Below, piece by piece: positions 11,935 through 26,025 of a stretch of 64,000 bases of DNA. The stretch spans positions 496,001 through 560,000 of the forward strand of contig JAJJXM010000006.1 in the NCBI GenBank assembly GCA_024516155.1, written 5' to 3'. The first letter of the stretch is position 1; every line of letters starts with the position of its first letter. Origin of the DNA: Pyronema omphalodes (lineage: Eukaryota > Ascomycota > Pezizomycetes > Pezizales > Pyronemataceae). The notes below the pieces were generated by a model. The model was not told where the DNA came from. It did no database searches and was given only the letters and a program-made list of their open reading frames with translations. Both the position numbers and the translations under genes were made by a program.

Positions 11935-14900
11935 GGTTGCTTTTGACGAGTGACCAGTGACCAGTGACGAGTGACCAGTGACGAGTTGGCGTATGGCGCA
12001 GGGCAGCAGAGCAGCAGAGTAAACGAGGCTTGCAAGTTGCTTGCTTGCTAGGTTTCAGGGCGCACACTGCACGCCGCCTCCACGCCTCGACACTTCGTGA
12101 GCCTCATGAGCCTTGGTTACTTTACTGGACTTGTCTTGAACTTGTCTTGAACTTGACTGGGGTATCCAGTCACTTTTACGGCAGCGGGGAGAAAACCGGT
12201 TCCTGTTCGGTCGGTCTTTTTTTGTTCTTTTTTTGGCAGGTTATCCATATGCAGGTGCGACGGGATGGGATGGGGTGTGTGACATGTATGTGTTGGGGCA
12301 GGCGGGGCGGGCGATGGGATGGGCTGGGAGCTACATACATGCCATCCATACAAGCATCCAAAAACAAAATTTGAAAAGAAAACCTGCGACGTGCCAAGCT
12401 GTCAATCATCATGGCTTAGAGGTTGATCAGAAAAAAAAATAAGTACATGTACGTATGTCTAAGTTTAGTAACATCATCATCATGAATGATGGATCTGGAA
12501 CGCGTTGACTGGTTCCTGGTTCTTCTGGTTCTTCGTAGGTTCCGGGTTCCTTGTGGCCGGACTGGGGAAGCATTGGAGATTCGATGGCATGGGGAGGAGC
12601 GAGGAGATGCGGTCAAAAAGGAATGAATGAACGAACAAACGAACGAACGAATAATGGACTCCATTGTACTAAGCCATCACCCAAATTCAAAGGTGCAGTT
12701 ACATCTTACAACTTACAAGTATGCTGGTGTATGTGGTATGTAAGGACTCGCAAGTGAGTACTTTATCTTACAGTCGTCAAGCTACGACAAGCCTTATCAA
12801 TAATCATGCCAGCAGGATGATGACGATGACGGTGTTGATGATGATGATAATGATGAGTAAACTCGTGAACTTCTACATATGTACACACGTTTTTTTTTCG
12901 TCTCCAATGTCAGATGATTCTTTTGTTGAGAACGGTAAGTAAAAAAAATAAATGAAGGAGCAAGTCTTGTTGCTGGTAATTGATAATTGATATGTAGGGT
13001 TAAAGACTGATGAATTTCAGTGTTCAAACTTCACCGAGTTCATACAGTCGACGACTCGATATAGCTTCTCTACGCTTCTGTTACGGTGTTACCTATACAG
13101 CGCCATGCCTGTACCAAGTTACCAACACCAACACGGCGGAAGCTTCCGTTCTAACTTCTCTACGGTGCTGTATGTATGGGATGTAAAAGGAACATGCTGG
13201 TTATCTCTAGAAATTAGAATAGAATTTCTCGAACCTAACCAACGTAGCGTGAGGAATTTCGGAACCAAAGTAACGCACCGTCGCACGTGTGGTAAAACAC
13301 CCAACCGCGAGGTCCGCAGCATGGCTAAGACAGCGGGATAACGAAGCTATGTAGGATTCTAGTAACATCTAGTTAGAACTGAACAGAACTTAGGGAACTT
13401 AGGAAACTTAGGGAACTGACAACTTAGAAGCGGCTTCAGCCTTCGTTATGTATCTTAGCATGGTGCTCCAGAACACCTCTCAGGCGGCATCTCTGTTCCA
13501 GAATTTCGGCGAGCTGATAATGAGAATATTTTGGTGGATGGGCATTGGGAGCTATGTGTATCGTGATTACATATAGGTGGGCTATGGAATATGCTCCGTA
13601 TGCAATGCAATGTACCGGCACCGGCACCACTATCAGAAGCTTAAACTCCGAGATGGCTTCCTCATCTATACATACATGCCAGCATCACCGTCATTATGTA
13701 GAGAAAAAAAAATACACAAGCAACACAGGAAAAATCCTGTATCGATTTTTGATCTTGATGTATATATTGCGGAATAACTCATCTATGTTTCCTTCGAGAA
13801 TTGGTTACTTCAGCATGGTGACCATACCATGCTGTCAGTTGAACAACTTTGAAGCAATTGACTCGCAATTGACACGTCATGCATCATACGATATCACTGT
13901 CTCTCAATTTCCGTCTCCTGATTTCTCTAACCTGTCGATTCTTAACCCATCCACGGGAATTTTCAAAATACTTCTTTTCATAATTACCATGCATTACACA
14001 ACTCCCCATTCTAGGCTGTAATCCACCTTCGGAGTTCTGAATTCGAAGTTCTTGAAACGTCCATAATTTTGTCAAACCGTGAATTCCTTAATATGTACAG
14101 GGCCGAATTGATTTCGAAATATGTACAATTGCGTATGTAATTAATTATTCACGTTACCTCCGAGTATTAATTACTTCCATACACACCAATATCGATACTA
14201 TCAAATGACTAGCATCGAAGCAATTAACTCTCTCGTAATCAACACGTCATCCGTCATACGCTATCACTGTTGATCCAATTCCGTCTTGTTGATTTGTCTA
14301 ACCCGTCGCGTCAACTTCCAACTATCGGGAATTTTAAAATACTTCATGTCATAATTATCATACACCGTATACATAGCTCTTTCTTGTACGCTTGTACGCT
14401 GGTATGCTTCAATCCACCTTTGGAATTCTGAGTTCTTGTAACTAATGCCTATAATTTTTTTTAAAGAAAAAACATAATCTCCCTCATAAATGTAGAACAG
14501 ATGACGATTCGAATTCCAAATCTCCAAAATTCTTCATGCCATAATCACCATGCAATTTACAACTCCCCATTCTAGGCTTCAATCCATCCTCGGAGCTCGG
14601 AGTGTGGAAGAGTGCCTGTTGAGCCGTGCTCTGTGCTGTGACTGCTTGTGGAGGTGGATGTTGCCTTAGCGCACATCTCCTCGTTATTTTTGTTCTGTCG
14701 ATGGTATCTTTGTTCGTTATCCAATGTCACTGACTAAGATCTCCATCTCCATCTTTCTGTCTCTCTTTGTCCTCCCCAGTACCAGTCCATCCTACGTCTG
14801 ACCATGAGCAATTTCATATGGAGTTTTGGTAACGTCAATAATTTTGTCAAAATATAATCTTTAGAACTGTTCTCAACCGAAATTCTAACTCCTCAAAATA

Positions 14901-15809
14901 CTTTATTTCGAAAGACTTTATTTCATTGTTCGATTATTACCATGCACTTCACTGCTCGTCTGTACGTCTCCTTCTGGGCGTCGATCTGCCTCCGGAGAAT
15001 CGGAGTTCTGAATTCTGAGTTCTAAGTTCTTGCAACGGCCATACTTCATCAAACCATGGTATCAGATTCTCCCTCATAGATGTAGAAGCGATGACGATTC
15101 GAATCCCAGCTCTTCAAAATACGCAATTGCATAATCACCACACACTTCACATCTCCTGTTACCCCGTTTCTATGCTTTAATCCATCTTCTGGGCTCGAAG
15201 TTTTTGCAATGCCTATAATTCGGCAAACCACAACCCCCCCTCCCCCCACATATGTAGAACAGATCACAATCTGAATCTCAACCCACCGTCTATTTTTTTC
15301 TCCGCAGAAATATAACAAACGTAAATTCAGGAATAGATTATATTAGACGTTCTATGTGGTGGCACCTAGAGTTTATAAAATCCCAAAATTGTGTTTCGGC
15401 CATTACATGTCAATTTTCGCGTGATAATTAATGAATGTAGCTTCATAGACGCACTTCAACAAGTCCTTTACCATAATTTCTGTCTACCGACATCAGCACA
15501 CATATTTCTAATCTCTCTCTAAAAGAAAGAAACGCGTTCTAATTGCATATACCTCACGCGATGATGCCTTACTACATATATCGTCAATCAGATTCGTGGG
15601 GTATGTATCCCGCTTCCTACCTCCGTCACGCAAAACGCGTCTCTAAACCGAGTCACAACCAATGACTCCATAAGGCTGAAAATCCCACGCAAACCTTAAA
15701 ATAAAAAATTTCGCAGCTTCGCTAGCGAGTGGCGAGCAGCAGCCGCGCATCATCATCCCACCCCACTATCCCACCCCACCACCCCACCACCACCCTACTA
15801 CATACCTCG
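11935..15809. other. intergenic region with a diverged repeat cluster
   Basis: Near 11940-11985 a GTGACCAGTGACGAGT word is repeated upstream of the minus-strand gene. At 12605-12650 and 12800-12855 there are short CGAA and GATGAT arrays. The stretch 13851-15291 is a cluster of diverged repeats, described separately. The 500 bp before TRM11 are C- and A-rich with CCACCCCA words, which fits a promoter/leader. No gene is supported. Confidence 0.55.
13851..15291. repeat. cluster of diverged repeats, about 5-6 partial copies
   Basis: A unit of roughly 130-250 bp recurs in the same orientation at about 13851-14083, 14214-14464, 14479-14609, 14890-15059, 15070-15232 and 15245-15291. Shared words in order include TGTAGAACAGATGACGATTC, CATAATCACCATGCA, CCCCATTCTAGGCT, AATCCACCTTCGGAGTTCTG and ATAATTTTGTCAAACC. 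Copies differ by many transitions and small indels. On the minus strand two copies read SNRH-x-FYIYEG and one SNSEFQRWIEAY-like text, but frames are not kept between copies. The origin is unknown: it may be a degraded local duplication or an old element. Confidence 0.75.
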
Positions 15810-17294
15810 ATGCCGTCACGACAACCGCCAGAACGACCACTCCTCCCAGCGTTAGAGGGCACGAAATTCCTCGTTCACTTCGCACAAACCCATGAATCCT
15901 TTCGACAAGCGGAATTAGACTCCCTAGCGGTGCATTATAATCTACCTCTAAAATGGATTGAGTATGAACATAGTGTTAGTTGCGTCCTTTCTTACTTGTG
16001 GGGTGGGTGGTTCGCCGCGCCTCATCCAACTCTTCCGCTGTTACAGTATATCATTCAGTCCTTCAGTCCTGAGATTAACACAAAATAGAGCCCCTTCGCA
16101 ATCATATCTCTCCCCAGCGCTTCCGATGCCAAAAAACTCATCGCCCGATCCATCCTCGCAAAAGGCGTCTACACACTCTGGGCACACGCAACCGACTACC
16201 CGACTCTTCACGAGCGTATCCAAGCGCAACCCGAACTCTTCCCACCATGTTTACACCACACCTTCAAGTTCACAGTCGACACCTTCCAATACTCTCGAAG
16301 CATTAAAGAGCAACACGAAACCATCGCTTCCTTTTCTTATCTCAATCTCCAAGGTGGAATCTCTATGAAATCTCCCGAGCTGCATTTTTTCGTCTTTGAA
16401 GAATTCCCCGATCGGAAACATCTGGGACGAATTTTCTTTGGATTAAAACTTGGAGATAGTGATCGAGATGCGGTCAATCTATATGATTTGAAAAAGAGAA
16501 AGTATATTGGAACTACATCTATGGATGCGGAATTATCCTTATTAACCTGTAACATGGCCTTATGTGCACCTGGAAAATTGGTCTATGATCCCTTTGCGGG
16601 TACTGGAAGTTTTCTGTATACTGCGTCACATTTTGGATCTACTACCTTGGGAAGCGATATTGATGGTCGTCAGTTAAGAGGAAAGAAGGATAGGAATGTT
16701 GTTAATAATTTTAAGCAGTATAATATGTCGAATAGATATCTGGATGGATTTACGGCGGATCTTACTAACACCCCTCTGCGGAAAGCTAGATATTTGGATG
16801 CCATTGTTTGTGATCCGCCTTATGGTGTTAGAGAAGGATTGAAGGTTCTGGGTTCTAGAGACCCTGAGAAAGGAAAAACTCCGGTCATGGTTGGAGGTAT
16901 CCCGGGACATCTAAGACCGGAATATATCCCCCCGAAAAGACCTTTTGGATTCGAGGAAATGTTGGATGAGGTCCTTCAATTCTCGGTGGATTATTTGGTC
17001 GATGGTGGAAGGCTAGCATTCTGGATGCCAACGGCAAATGAAGATGGTGAAACTGGTATTCCGAAAAATAGAAGCCTAAGATTGGACCATCATTGTGTAC
17101 AGACTTTTAATAAGTGGAGTAGAAGATTGTTGGTTTATACTAGACTGAAGGATGAGGATGTACTAGAAGAAACGGAAGAGGAAAAAAGGGAAAGAGAGGA
17201 TAAAAGAGGAACTGCGGATCAGCTTAATGGGTTTAGGAAAAAGGTACGTGCTTCGGAATGGCTTGGAAATATCAGAAAGCTAATGATGGAATAG
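15810..17294 (+). CDS. TRM11: tRNA (guanine-N2-)-methyltransferase catalytic subunit Trm11
   Basis: Trm11, with its partner Trm112, forms N2-methylguanosine at position 10 of tRNAs in the cytoplasm. Two exons, 15810..15974 and 16089..17294 (phase 0; donor GTTAGT, acceptor AATAG), give 456 aa, close to the family's usual length of about 430-470. The N-terminus (FLVHFAQTHESFRQAELDSLA) is the Trm11-specific N-terminal domain. SAM-binding motif I is DPFAGTGSF at ~222-230, followed by the acidic GSDIDGR. The catalytic motif DPPYG lies at ~297-301, followed by VREGLKVLGSRD. The C-terminus is a charged coiled segment. The ATG at 15810 is the first in frame before these blocks. Identity is secure by motif order and length. 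Confidence 0.95.
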
Positions 17295-20200
17295 TATTTT
17301 GAAGGTTTTAAAACACAGGACAATGAGGAGGAAGCCGAGAAATCTTTGTAAGATTTCATGTACAACATTTAGAGATTTACAAAAAGTACCCTATTGGTTT
17401 TGAGGGGGGTGGGTAGAGGGCGTTGAAGGGTGGCTGGGATGTGCACTGTGGGTAGATTGGAGGTAGATGGGATGTGAGTAGATGTGGGTGGATGGTGCTG
17501 GGTGAATGGGTAGACGACAGACAACTGTCCCACAATACACTATAGAATCCCACACATCTCCCATTCCTTCTCCAATTTTGAGCCGAATACATTCTAGAAA
17601 TTCCTAAAACCCAGCAACATTTCCCAGGAACCCTCTAATCCGTAATTCAAACCCGCCTAGAACATAATTCGTTCCATTTAAGATTCAACGCTTTCATTTA
17701 TTGTTCCTTCCTTTAACATCAAGTTGAGTGATCGACCATAGACCTCGCTAGTTCGGGTTCAAATTATGATATCTCATACTTCGGATAGAACTTTGCTGGT
17801 ACCTAATTACCTTGCAGCTCCTCATAGTTCCATATAAGACCGCTTCCCATGCTTCCCTTCGAGAATTGTGATAGAAGTATGAATCGAACGTGGTTGACCC
17901 GGGTAAGCGGGCCCCCGGGCGAACTTCGAAGTGGAGCCGCCGGAGGACCAAACGTTTGGGTACGATAATCATGTATGCACGGACTATTGGGGGGAGGGGT
18001 TGGTGGTTGGTGGTGAATACTGTGGAGTACGTAAAATATGGTCTGCTTTGAGTTTTTTTTTTATTCAAAAAAGAATTGAGATGCGCCCAGATATATTTTC
18101 GAGGGTTGCTTGGACTGGGATATGCAGGGTGGGTGTGTTAAATGTAACATTGTTATGGCTGATAATTATGTGCGAGGTATCGAAAGGCTTGCATATATGT
18201 GTTGAAGGTGATTTATTGGAATTTGTGACCAGATATAGATATGTTCTTTAGTTGCAACTTGAGGATTTCGAAAATTAGAACCTGGATGATAGGATATGTT
18301 CAGTTCCAAATTCTAGCGCAACAGAGTAGAATCTTGAAACGCTGTTTTCCAACTATAGACAGCTTTCTTAAAGCCTCATCCATCTCTATGTGATATGCCT
18401 AGTCCCATCCAGCTCCATCACCCTGCGAGTCGACGATCAACCCAACACCTAAGAATAGATAAGCTTAACCCTCCTCCTGCATAACAGAAGCCGAGGGGCG
18501 GAGCGGCGGTGAGGGAAACTCCAATCCCGAGTGATGGTTGTGGTACAATTTAGCTGATTGAAACACGGCGTCCGCGCACCCGAAGAAAGGAAATCTGAGC
18601 CGGCCGATCCGTATCTGGATTCTACATCTAGAGTGCCGAATCCCGAGTTGTGGGGGTGAAGAGGTTGACTTTATCGGTATCGTTCGATTCTTTTCGGTAC
18701 CCGCCGATATGGCATATAATTCCAATGAGTTCAGTGCGATCGGGGAAATGGTGATGCGGTTGGGTAATGCGAACTTGGCTATATAATACTGCGAATCTCA
18801 ATTTGAGGATGATAAGTATATCCAAGTATCGGGAAAAATTAGTACTGATTCATGACTCTACCGCTCCTCTAGAGTTCTAGCTTTTGGATATTCGATTTCG
18901 GATGCCTGTGTAATGTTACTGCGGGCATGCAGGTCTGAGTTGTCGTGTTGATCTTCGGCTGCTTACATTCCGTGGGAAGGTATATGATTGCTATTCGCTG
19001 CTTGCTGAAGAAGTATGTATCCATTAATATACTAGTCCAATGTATTCTTGTTAGTATGCACAGATATTTGACTGATCAGTGCTTCAGTTGAGTCCGTCAG
19101 TAACGGTCAGTTAGCGAAAGCTTCGAAGCGTCTGTGTTTTGTGTTAAGCGAGTGAGCTGTTGCAATCGAGGCGGTAGCTTGTCATGCCATCGTATATGTA
19201 TCGTAGGAAGATTCACGTTTGAACTGCGTAGACCGAGATGTAAAATTTGTATGTAGAAACGTTATGAGCGTCAATCCAACTGAATCCAGTGTGTAGCGAT
19301 GAGGTGAAGGATGTTTGCAGTGATCGTCAAAGATGCGGCATCAATGACATCTGGTGCCAAGCCCGCTTTCTCTGTGCGGCGTCTACCTAATGCGCTGTTC
19401 CCGAGAAGAGAGTGTTGGGTGGCGAAAAGCGGGAACTGTCGTGATGGTGCTAACCGCGATGGTAGGGTTGGCGAGGGAACAGTGAGGCTCGGCGGGATGT
19501 ACCGGGAAGGGTAAAACGCGTGAATAGGGATATCGGGGCTTGCATGTTACTTTGGAGACTTGGAAGGTTGATGGAATTTCCCAGTTTCTCTTCGAGATTT
19601 TTGATGTACCTCTTTCCTGTGAGGCCAACGCATGAACAGAAGATTCATGCTGATGAAATGGTCCGCCGGTTGCTCGAACCAATGAATGGCAACATCGCTG
19701 ACAGTTAGCTGTGCAATCAGATGCTTCAAGAAGGGCTTCATTGATTCATGGAGAACCAGTGGTAACCACATCTCTTGCATGTATGCTGTGTTTACGCAAA
19801 TTCTGAATCAAAGAGTGACGTTTGGGAAATTAAAGATTTAATCCCTTCCTATCACTCGTTCTGAGGAATACCCGTGGTAATGCACCAAACGGCCCGGCGC
19901 GGGACTAATCCTCGACGCCAGGCTGGAGGTTTCACAGATTCCATGCTGGCACCTTACCAGAAGCGATTGCGTAGTGAAGCTCTTCGCGATGGTGAAAGGA
20001 ACAGCACCGTGGGTTTCTCTTGCTGGTTTGTGTTCTCTGATTTCTGACTTGAAAAGTAAAACTTATTGAAACATCTTCTCCAACTTTACCGTGCTTGATT
20101 CTCGTGATTCTGTCCCCCTCCACCCATTCAACGCGCATCTAACAAATCCTGAACTGCCTGTAACTCTGGCTAACCCACCCCCCCCCCCCCCCCCAAGCAG

Positions 20201-20980
20201 CCGCTGTTGTACCCTGGCTCGTGCGTGTCCTCACCCATCACATCCGTCTTCTACCAACTCGAAGCCTTCTCCCGCGATCCCACCAATCCGATCCCGTGCT
20301 CGCACTATCCACTCATTCCTCTCCCTCCAAAATCTACTCGAAGGAACTACAACAGCACTACTACCCCATCGGTAACGACTCAGGCCTAGTAATAATCTTA
20401 ACAGGTCGTGGAGGCCACAGGCGAACGGAGTCAACAGCATATCCTCATCTACGAAGTGCTACTCACTCACTCGACAAGCACCAAGCAAGCCCACCCGTCT
20501 ATCCTCCACCGCCCACCGCCCTCGCCGCTGCTGTGCTACTCCGCTCGTATAGGCTGCTCTGTACGTTTACTCTAGAGAAGACAAACGTTGCCTCAACCTA
20601 GAGCACTTGACTCGTCAATACCATCACCCGGCCATCCTTCACAGCTCACCCTCCGTTACTCCCCCCCCCATCACCTACCTCATCATCAGCCCTGTCGCTC
20701 GCTAGGAGGTCCGAAAGATTAACCGCAGCCCCAGCCCAGGCCAGACATTCCCAAACCGAAACACTCGTTCACTCACCCCCGTCCATATACATCAACGCAA
20801 CAACAAATACCCGACATCTCCAACCTCATCTACACGCGCACAGACACAACACAAGTGCATAAAGAAGTAGACAACTCCGGTATCGACAACACTCGCCTAC
20901 TCTCCCGCCATCGTGCGTTTCCTCTCGGTTCACCACTCTTCCCGCAGCCTGCTTGATCCCTGCGACTCGGAGCGGCTGCG
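17295..20980. other. intergenic region, about 3.7 kb
   Basis: It begins with G-rich sequence on the plus strand (17400-17520) downstream of TRM11. The middle (17700-20080) has no recognisable gene or repeat. A run of 17 C at 20178-20194 is followed by an 800-bp pyrimidine-rich stretch leading into the LisH/WD40 gene, probably its promoter and 5' leader. Proline-rich frames within that stretch are a by-product of the C bias. Confidence 0.55.
20178..20194. repeat. poly(C) tract, 17 nt
   Basis: An uninterrupted C17 run lies about 790 bp upstream of the start codon of the LisH/WD40 gene. Confidence 0.9.
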
Positions 20981-23030
20981 ATGGCAGACTTGCTCACTTC
21001 AGACCAGGTCAATTATGTGATCTGGAGGTAAGAAGCACTCTGCAATGTACAACTCTAAAGTATATGCTAACCCTTGATTGGTAGATACCTCCAAGAGTCA
21101 GGTCCGTTGTCGTGGCAGCTCCCCTATTGCGCTTTCTGTTAACTGATCGCGTCTATAGGGTTCTCTGAATCCGCCATCGCCTTTCAAGCCGACTCCAAAG
21201 CAGAGAAGCTAGACCCCATCTTTAGGGACAGCGTCAAATCCAATGCCCTTGTGTACCTCATCCAGCGCGGCTTGATGTATGAGGAGCTGGTGGCGCGGGT
21301 AGATCATGTACGTCTGCCTCCACCGGTTGTATATATGACCGATATTCGCGAGTGTCGCGCCGCCACTGACGGTTAAGTCAATTCAGGACGGAAGTGTTAG
21401 AAAACCAGACAGGCCATTTCGATTCTTTCCAAAAGTTCCCGCGTTACAAGTAGAAGAGGATGAAGGCGTTGGCTCGGATGGCAATCAAATGGAGGAGGAC
21501 GATGACGAAGACGCCGACTCAGTCACAATAAGATCGACCAAATCACCAGCAGCGAACTCGACAACAAGCGTGAATGCAAAGAAGCGTGATATAGAGGAGA
21601 CAGTGGTCAATGGAGTCAAGAGCACCAAAAGAAGAAAGAAGCTCAGCAATGGATTGGGCGAAGATACAACAATGCAAGATGCTGTATTATCGCCACCCTT
21701 AACAGAAGATATGGCAGTTACAAATGGCTGTGATGTGGGAATTCAGAGCGAAGAGATTGCTGAGATCATGGTGGCGGATGCACTTGTCCTACAAGAAGGA
21801 GAGGGAATCATGGCATGTGCATGGAACCCGACTGTCAAGGCACTTCTGGCCGGCGGAGGAGCCATAGCAAAGATTTGGAGTGTGCCCGAAGACGCAACAT
21901 CAGCCGAAGGGCTTGAGACAGTTTCTTTACCACACGAACCTTCACGAGATGACGCCGACAAAGCTAAGATCACCGTGATCCGCTGGAGTCCAGAAGGAGA
22001 TCGGCTAGCTACCGCTTCTTACGATGGACAAACTCGAATATGGAACGCCACCGGAGGTCTTCTATTTTCCTTATTGATGCACGACACTCCAATTGCTTCA
22101 TTGAAATGGAATAAAACAGGAAGGATGCTTTTGACGTTGTCATGTGACGGCAAGATTAACGTGTGGAATGCTACGACTGGCCAAATAGTACGCAAATTTG
22201 ACCTCGAAGAAGATCTAAGCGACATTGAATGGACTTATGAGCGCGAATTTGTCGCTTCCGCAGAAAATGGCAAGGTTTACCTCTTTAATCTGGATTACAG
22301 TAATCCTCAACAACGTCCACTATCCCACCAGCTCCATGAAGCAGGATCTATTGAATGCCTTGCATGGGACGAGACCACCAAGTCCATTGCAACCGGCGGA
22401 AACGATAACACTATCCAGGTACATATCCTGTTTTACCCAGGTTTTGATTTCCGCAGTTAACATTCTCTCAGATTTGGCATAAGCCAACAATCCACGACAC
22501 CCCTAGAACTGGACGGCTGGTAGGTCATGGAGGAACGGTAGTTGCCATAGCATGGCAACCCAATGCCTCTTATAATCTTGACGAACCAAGGCGCATCTTG
22601 GCCTCTGCATCCCATGACACAACCATCCGCATATGGGAAGTGAACAACCAATTCTGCCTACGAGTCCTGAAAAAGCATTTGGATCCGATCGAACGTATTT
22701 CCTTCTCGCCAGATGGAACAAAGTTAGCCACCGGAGCAAACGGCGCGGTTTTGATCTGGAATGCGGAGACAGGCACGGCTACACATGTTTATGACCGTAT
22801 CAAGACAAGGAAAAAGACTGAAGAAGGTGTCATGGAGGATGTTGGCGAGATTAATGAGATTTCCTGGGACCAAACGGGAACGAGGTTGGCGGTTGGAGAG
22901 GGATCGACGAAGGTATGATTATTGTTCTTTTACGGTGAAAAGGTATGGAATTTAAAAGCTAACGATGTGACAGTGTGCAATCGTTTGTATAAATACGAAG
23001 CCTCGCCAGGAGGCTATTACCGAGGTTTAA
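20981..23030 (+). CDS. LisH/WD40 co-repressor subunit of the TBL1/Sif2 type
   Basis: Proteins of this family (yeast Sif2, animal TBL1/TBLR1) are WD40 subunits of histone deacetylase co-repressor complexes such as Set3C and NCoR/SMRT. Six exons: 20981..21027, 21085..21101 (17 nt), 21159..21307, 21387..22418, 22472..22912 and 22974..23030, giving 580 aa. The LisH motif spans about residues 4-36 (LTSDQVNYVIWRYLQESGFSESA). An acidic linker and a basic stretch KSTKRRKK at ~149-156, a likely nuclear signal, follow. From about residue 195 come WD40 repeats with typical ends such as TRIWNATG, INVWNATTG, IRIWEVNN and VLIWNAETG. The final exon codes for 18 residues plus the stop. The domain order strongly supports nuclear TBL1/Sif2 rather than other WD40 groups. 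Which complex it joins is inferred from the family. Confidence 0.9.
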
Positions 23031-25876
23031 TCTAGTGTTGAGTTTTGCAGTCCAAACTTTTTTGATTCATTATTGTCAAATTTTACGGCGTTATCGATTC
23101 TGCATTATTTTTTGAGTTGGAAGTTAGGAGAATGCTATGGAAATATTACGTTGGTATTCGGAGAATGAATGATATTGATGGAGAAGAACTGGGAAGAATG
23201 GGAAGAATGGGAAGGAATTGGGATGGATACCCTGCAATTGGAATCAAGAATCACTTGGTTTACCATGATCCATCTTGTTTGGAGTCAGGCATGTCTTTAG
23301 GTTCTTGATTACAACGGAGGATTTGGAATGAATATTATGCACCTACTAGTTAAAATTTTCTGGGACGGAATTGAATGCTTTTATCAAATGAAATGTCTTT
23401 TGGCCAACCGCCTTGATTCTTGTGTGACTGGTAACGCCGGGGACGATCACAAGAGGTGAAGCATGAGATGGAGGATAACGTGTAAGACTGGTTGGCCGCC
23501 GTATATATAAGTAGATACACTTACCATGAATCACTTGTTCTCTAATCAACCATCCGTCTTCCACTTCTCACCACCCCCCTTCGCTGTTCACAAAAATATT
23601 ATCGAAATACCCCTGGAACCCCTGGAGCCCGGGGACTGTTATGTGGGCATGGATTATCACCACGCTGCGGCGCCCCGAGCTTTCAACTCGCTTCCCTCGC
23701 TTCGCCCGGATGGCTGGTGACTTTGACGTTTATTACACCGGAGGATTGTCACCACTTACAAGTGCGCAAGTGCATAAACCAACTCGGCATCCAAGTCAGT
23801 TCGGAAGGTTGGTTATCAACCTCATACCTTTTATCGATATCTCCGCCATATCTTCCTTGTCTTGATATTCAACACAGCTTCTTTATCTAGACTACCAAGG
23901 TTCCGGATGATTTGATTTCTTTTGATCACCGATTTCCTGGGTCACCTTTCTATTCTGTACGTACAAACCCTTACTTAGTCCGATACAGCATTATAAGCGC
24001 CAAAATTACACCTCAATTCGGGGGTTGAGAATAGATTTTTGCGCGCTTAACAATGGTAATTTTATCGAAATCTCTATGATCCAATTGGGCAGTTGTGTAA
24101 CGTCAGCACGTGATGCCTCCCCTAGCTCCCCCTCCACCATTCCCTGGCTATTTTGGCGGCGGTGAGAATCGATCGAATTTACTGCTCCGACAGGCCACTC
24201 TAAGATCGGGTTTCTAAAGTTGGAAGCTTCTCAAATTGGTTCTTGTTTAAGCTTCGCAGGCTGTCCTTCTGCCATTAAAAAATTTCGCCGCAGACTGGAG
24301 GCTGAAGAGGAAACATATTCGGCTGCGGTTAAGCTTCATCGGACGTTTCTCGTTTTCGATTTCTTCCGATTTGATTGGCACAGCTGATTTAAGCTCTTCG
24401 GAAGAATCTCCCCACTCCACAGAGCTACCAGTCCCTCTATGAGGCTTTATACACAGCCTCCATCAAAAAGCCGCTTCCGGTTGAGGCGGATATTGAGTAT
24501 TGCTCGGTCGTACAGCTTCTCTCACTAATCTTAATGCAATCGGACGTCATTTGACGAGGGGTTTGCGAGGCGAGTTAAGAGGGGTTTCCTGGTGATTATG
24601 CATGGAGATCTTCAGGGCCAAAGGTAACCAGTTAGGGAATGACACGGATTTATGTCGGTACTCGAAAGACTCCGTTCGACCTCACAGGGCTTCATCGGAG
24701 ATCTTTCAAGAATAGCGAGACGACAAACAGATGAATATAATTTTCTGTCAATCACTCTGAGCGTCGCTACACTCCCGTCGGTCTCTGAGTCTCGCCGGAC
24801 TGCCGCTGAGGTTCCCGGGGCCTGAGGTTCGAACAGAGAAGCGGGGACTAACATGTTGCTACACCTACAGCTACTCTAGCTCCTGGTTCTTAGTTCGGAC
24901 GGACAACACAGTGCCATGCAACCTAGTCTTTCTCTGTCTAACGTGGTAACGTTGTCGGACCTTGTCGAACGTTGGCAGAGTTTTGTCGAACTTGGGACTT
25001 GTCAAACTAGGACGGCTAGACACAGGCATCATTTACTTTGAAGGCCCGAGAACGTCAGTGGGGTTCTTTGATGAATACCATATAGTGATGAAGAGGGGCT
25101 TCGGAGGAAGTACGGACGACGGATGTTTTATTAAATTGACGATATCAATTGGCTTGTCAAATCTCAGATCCAATTGATACGGATGCTGACGATGGCAAAA
25201 AAACGTAGGTCAGCAGCGTAAACGGTTTTTTTTGTGCACCAGCATGATGATGGATGTTGCTGACATGGGGTAAGTTCCTCACAGTTTACGCAGCGTCAAG
25301 CTAAAGCTTGCTAGCTTCGTGTAATCTGCACTTTCAACGCTGCTTCCTCGAGAGGGGGGTGTCCCGAATGGGTTAGATGGATATCAGATCCCAGCGGTCC
25401 GTTGTCGGTTAGATTAGATATCAGATCACACCCCGGTCGCCGCTGCATACTTCACTAGATCGTGAAGGGCAGTTCCATAGAAGCTATAACAACTGCAGCA
25501 GTCCCCGACCCGACAGAGAGCAGAGCAGGTCTAGTGGAGGGAATCATGGAGGCGGAGTGGGTTGTGGAGTTGGAGTTTGAGTGTTCAGCCGGTAAAGGTT
25601 CAAGTCAGGTGGATAGAGAGGGCAGATGATATGTGAACGGGAGAGCATATGGGGCAGTGAGTGTCAGACGGGTTAGTGATGGGGTGAATGGTAAACAAAA
25701 AAAAACAACGGTAAACAACATATACAAACAGATAGGTGGTACGATCAAGATGATAAACAACAACAAACAGCTATACAAAGAAAGTATTTTACTTTGTTTT
25801 TTTTTTTGTTTATTCAAAGCTTATAAAGCAAACAGACAATACCACATTTACTAAGCTTGTCTTATATCTGTTGGTC

Positions 25877-26025
25877 AAACAGTGAAAAGGGCATTGTCCA
25901 CAAAATTGTTCAAACAAGTGAAAGGGAAATGTCCTAGCTCTCCAAATAGTAAAAGGGAATTTATCCTAGCCCTGCACAAAGTGAAATGGAATTGTCTTAA
26001 CCTTTTACAGTAAAATGCAACCCCA
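25877..26025 (+). repeat. degenerate short tandem repeat, 4-5 copies
   Basis: Copies near 25880, 25915, 25948, 25980 and 26008 share the pattern AGTGAAA-GGGAAATTGTCCTAACC with substitutions, at a spacing of about 28-36 bp. It is noncoding. Confidence 0.6.

Noticed and set aside
17750..17960. Possible tRNA (GTTCGATTC-like word on the minus strand)
   Set aside because: The flanking bases do not form a T stem, and no anticodon arm or acceptor pairing could be built.
20091..20601. Proline-rich open frames before the LisH/WD40 gene
   Set aside because: They come from C-rich leader DNA, overlap each other in several frames and have no domain features.
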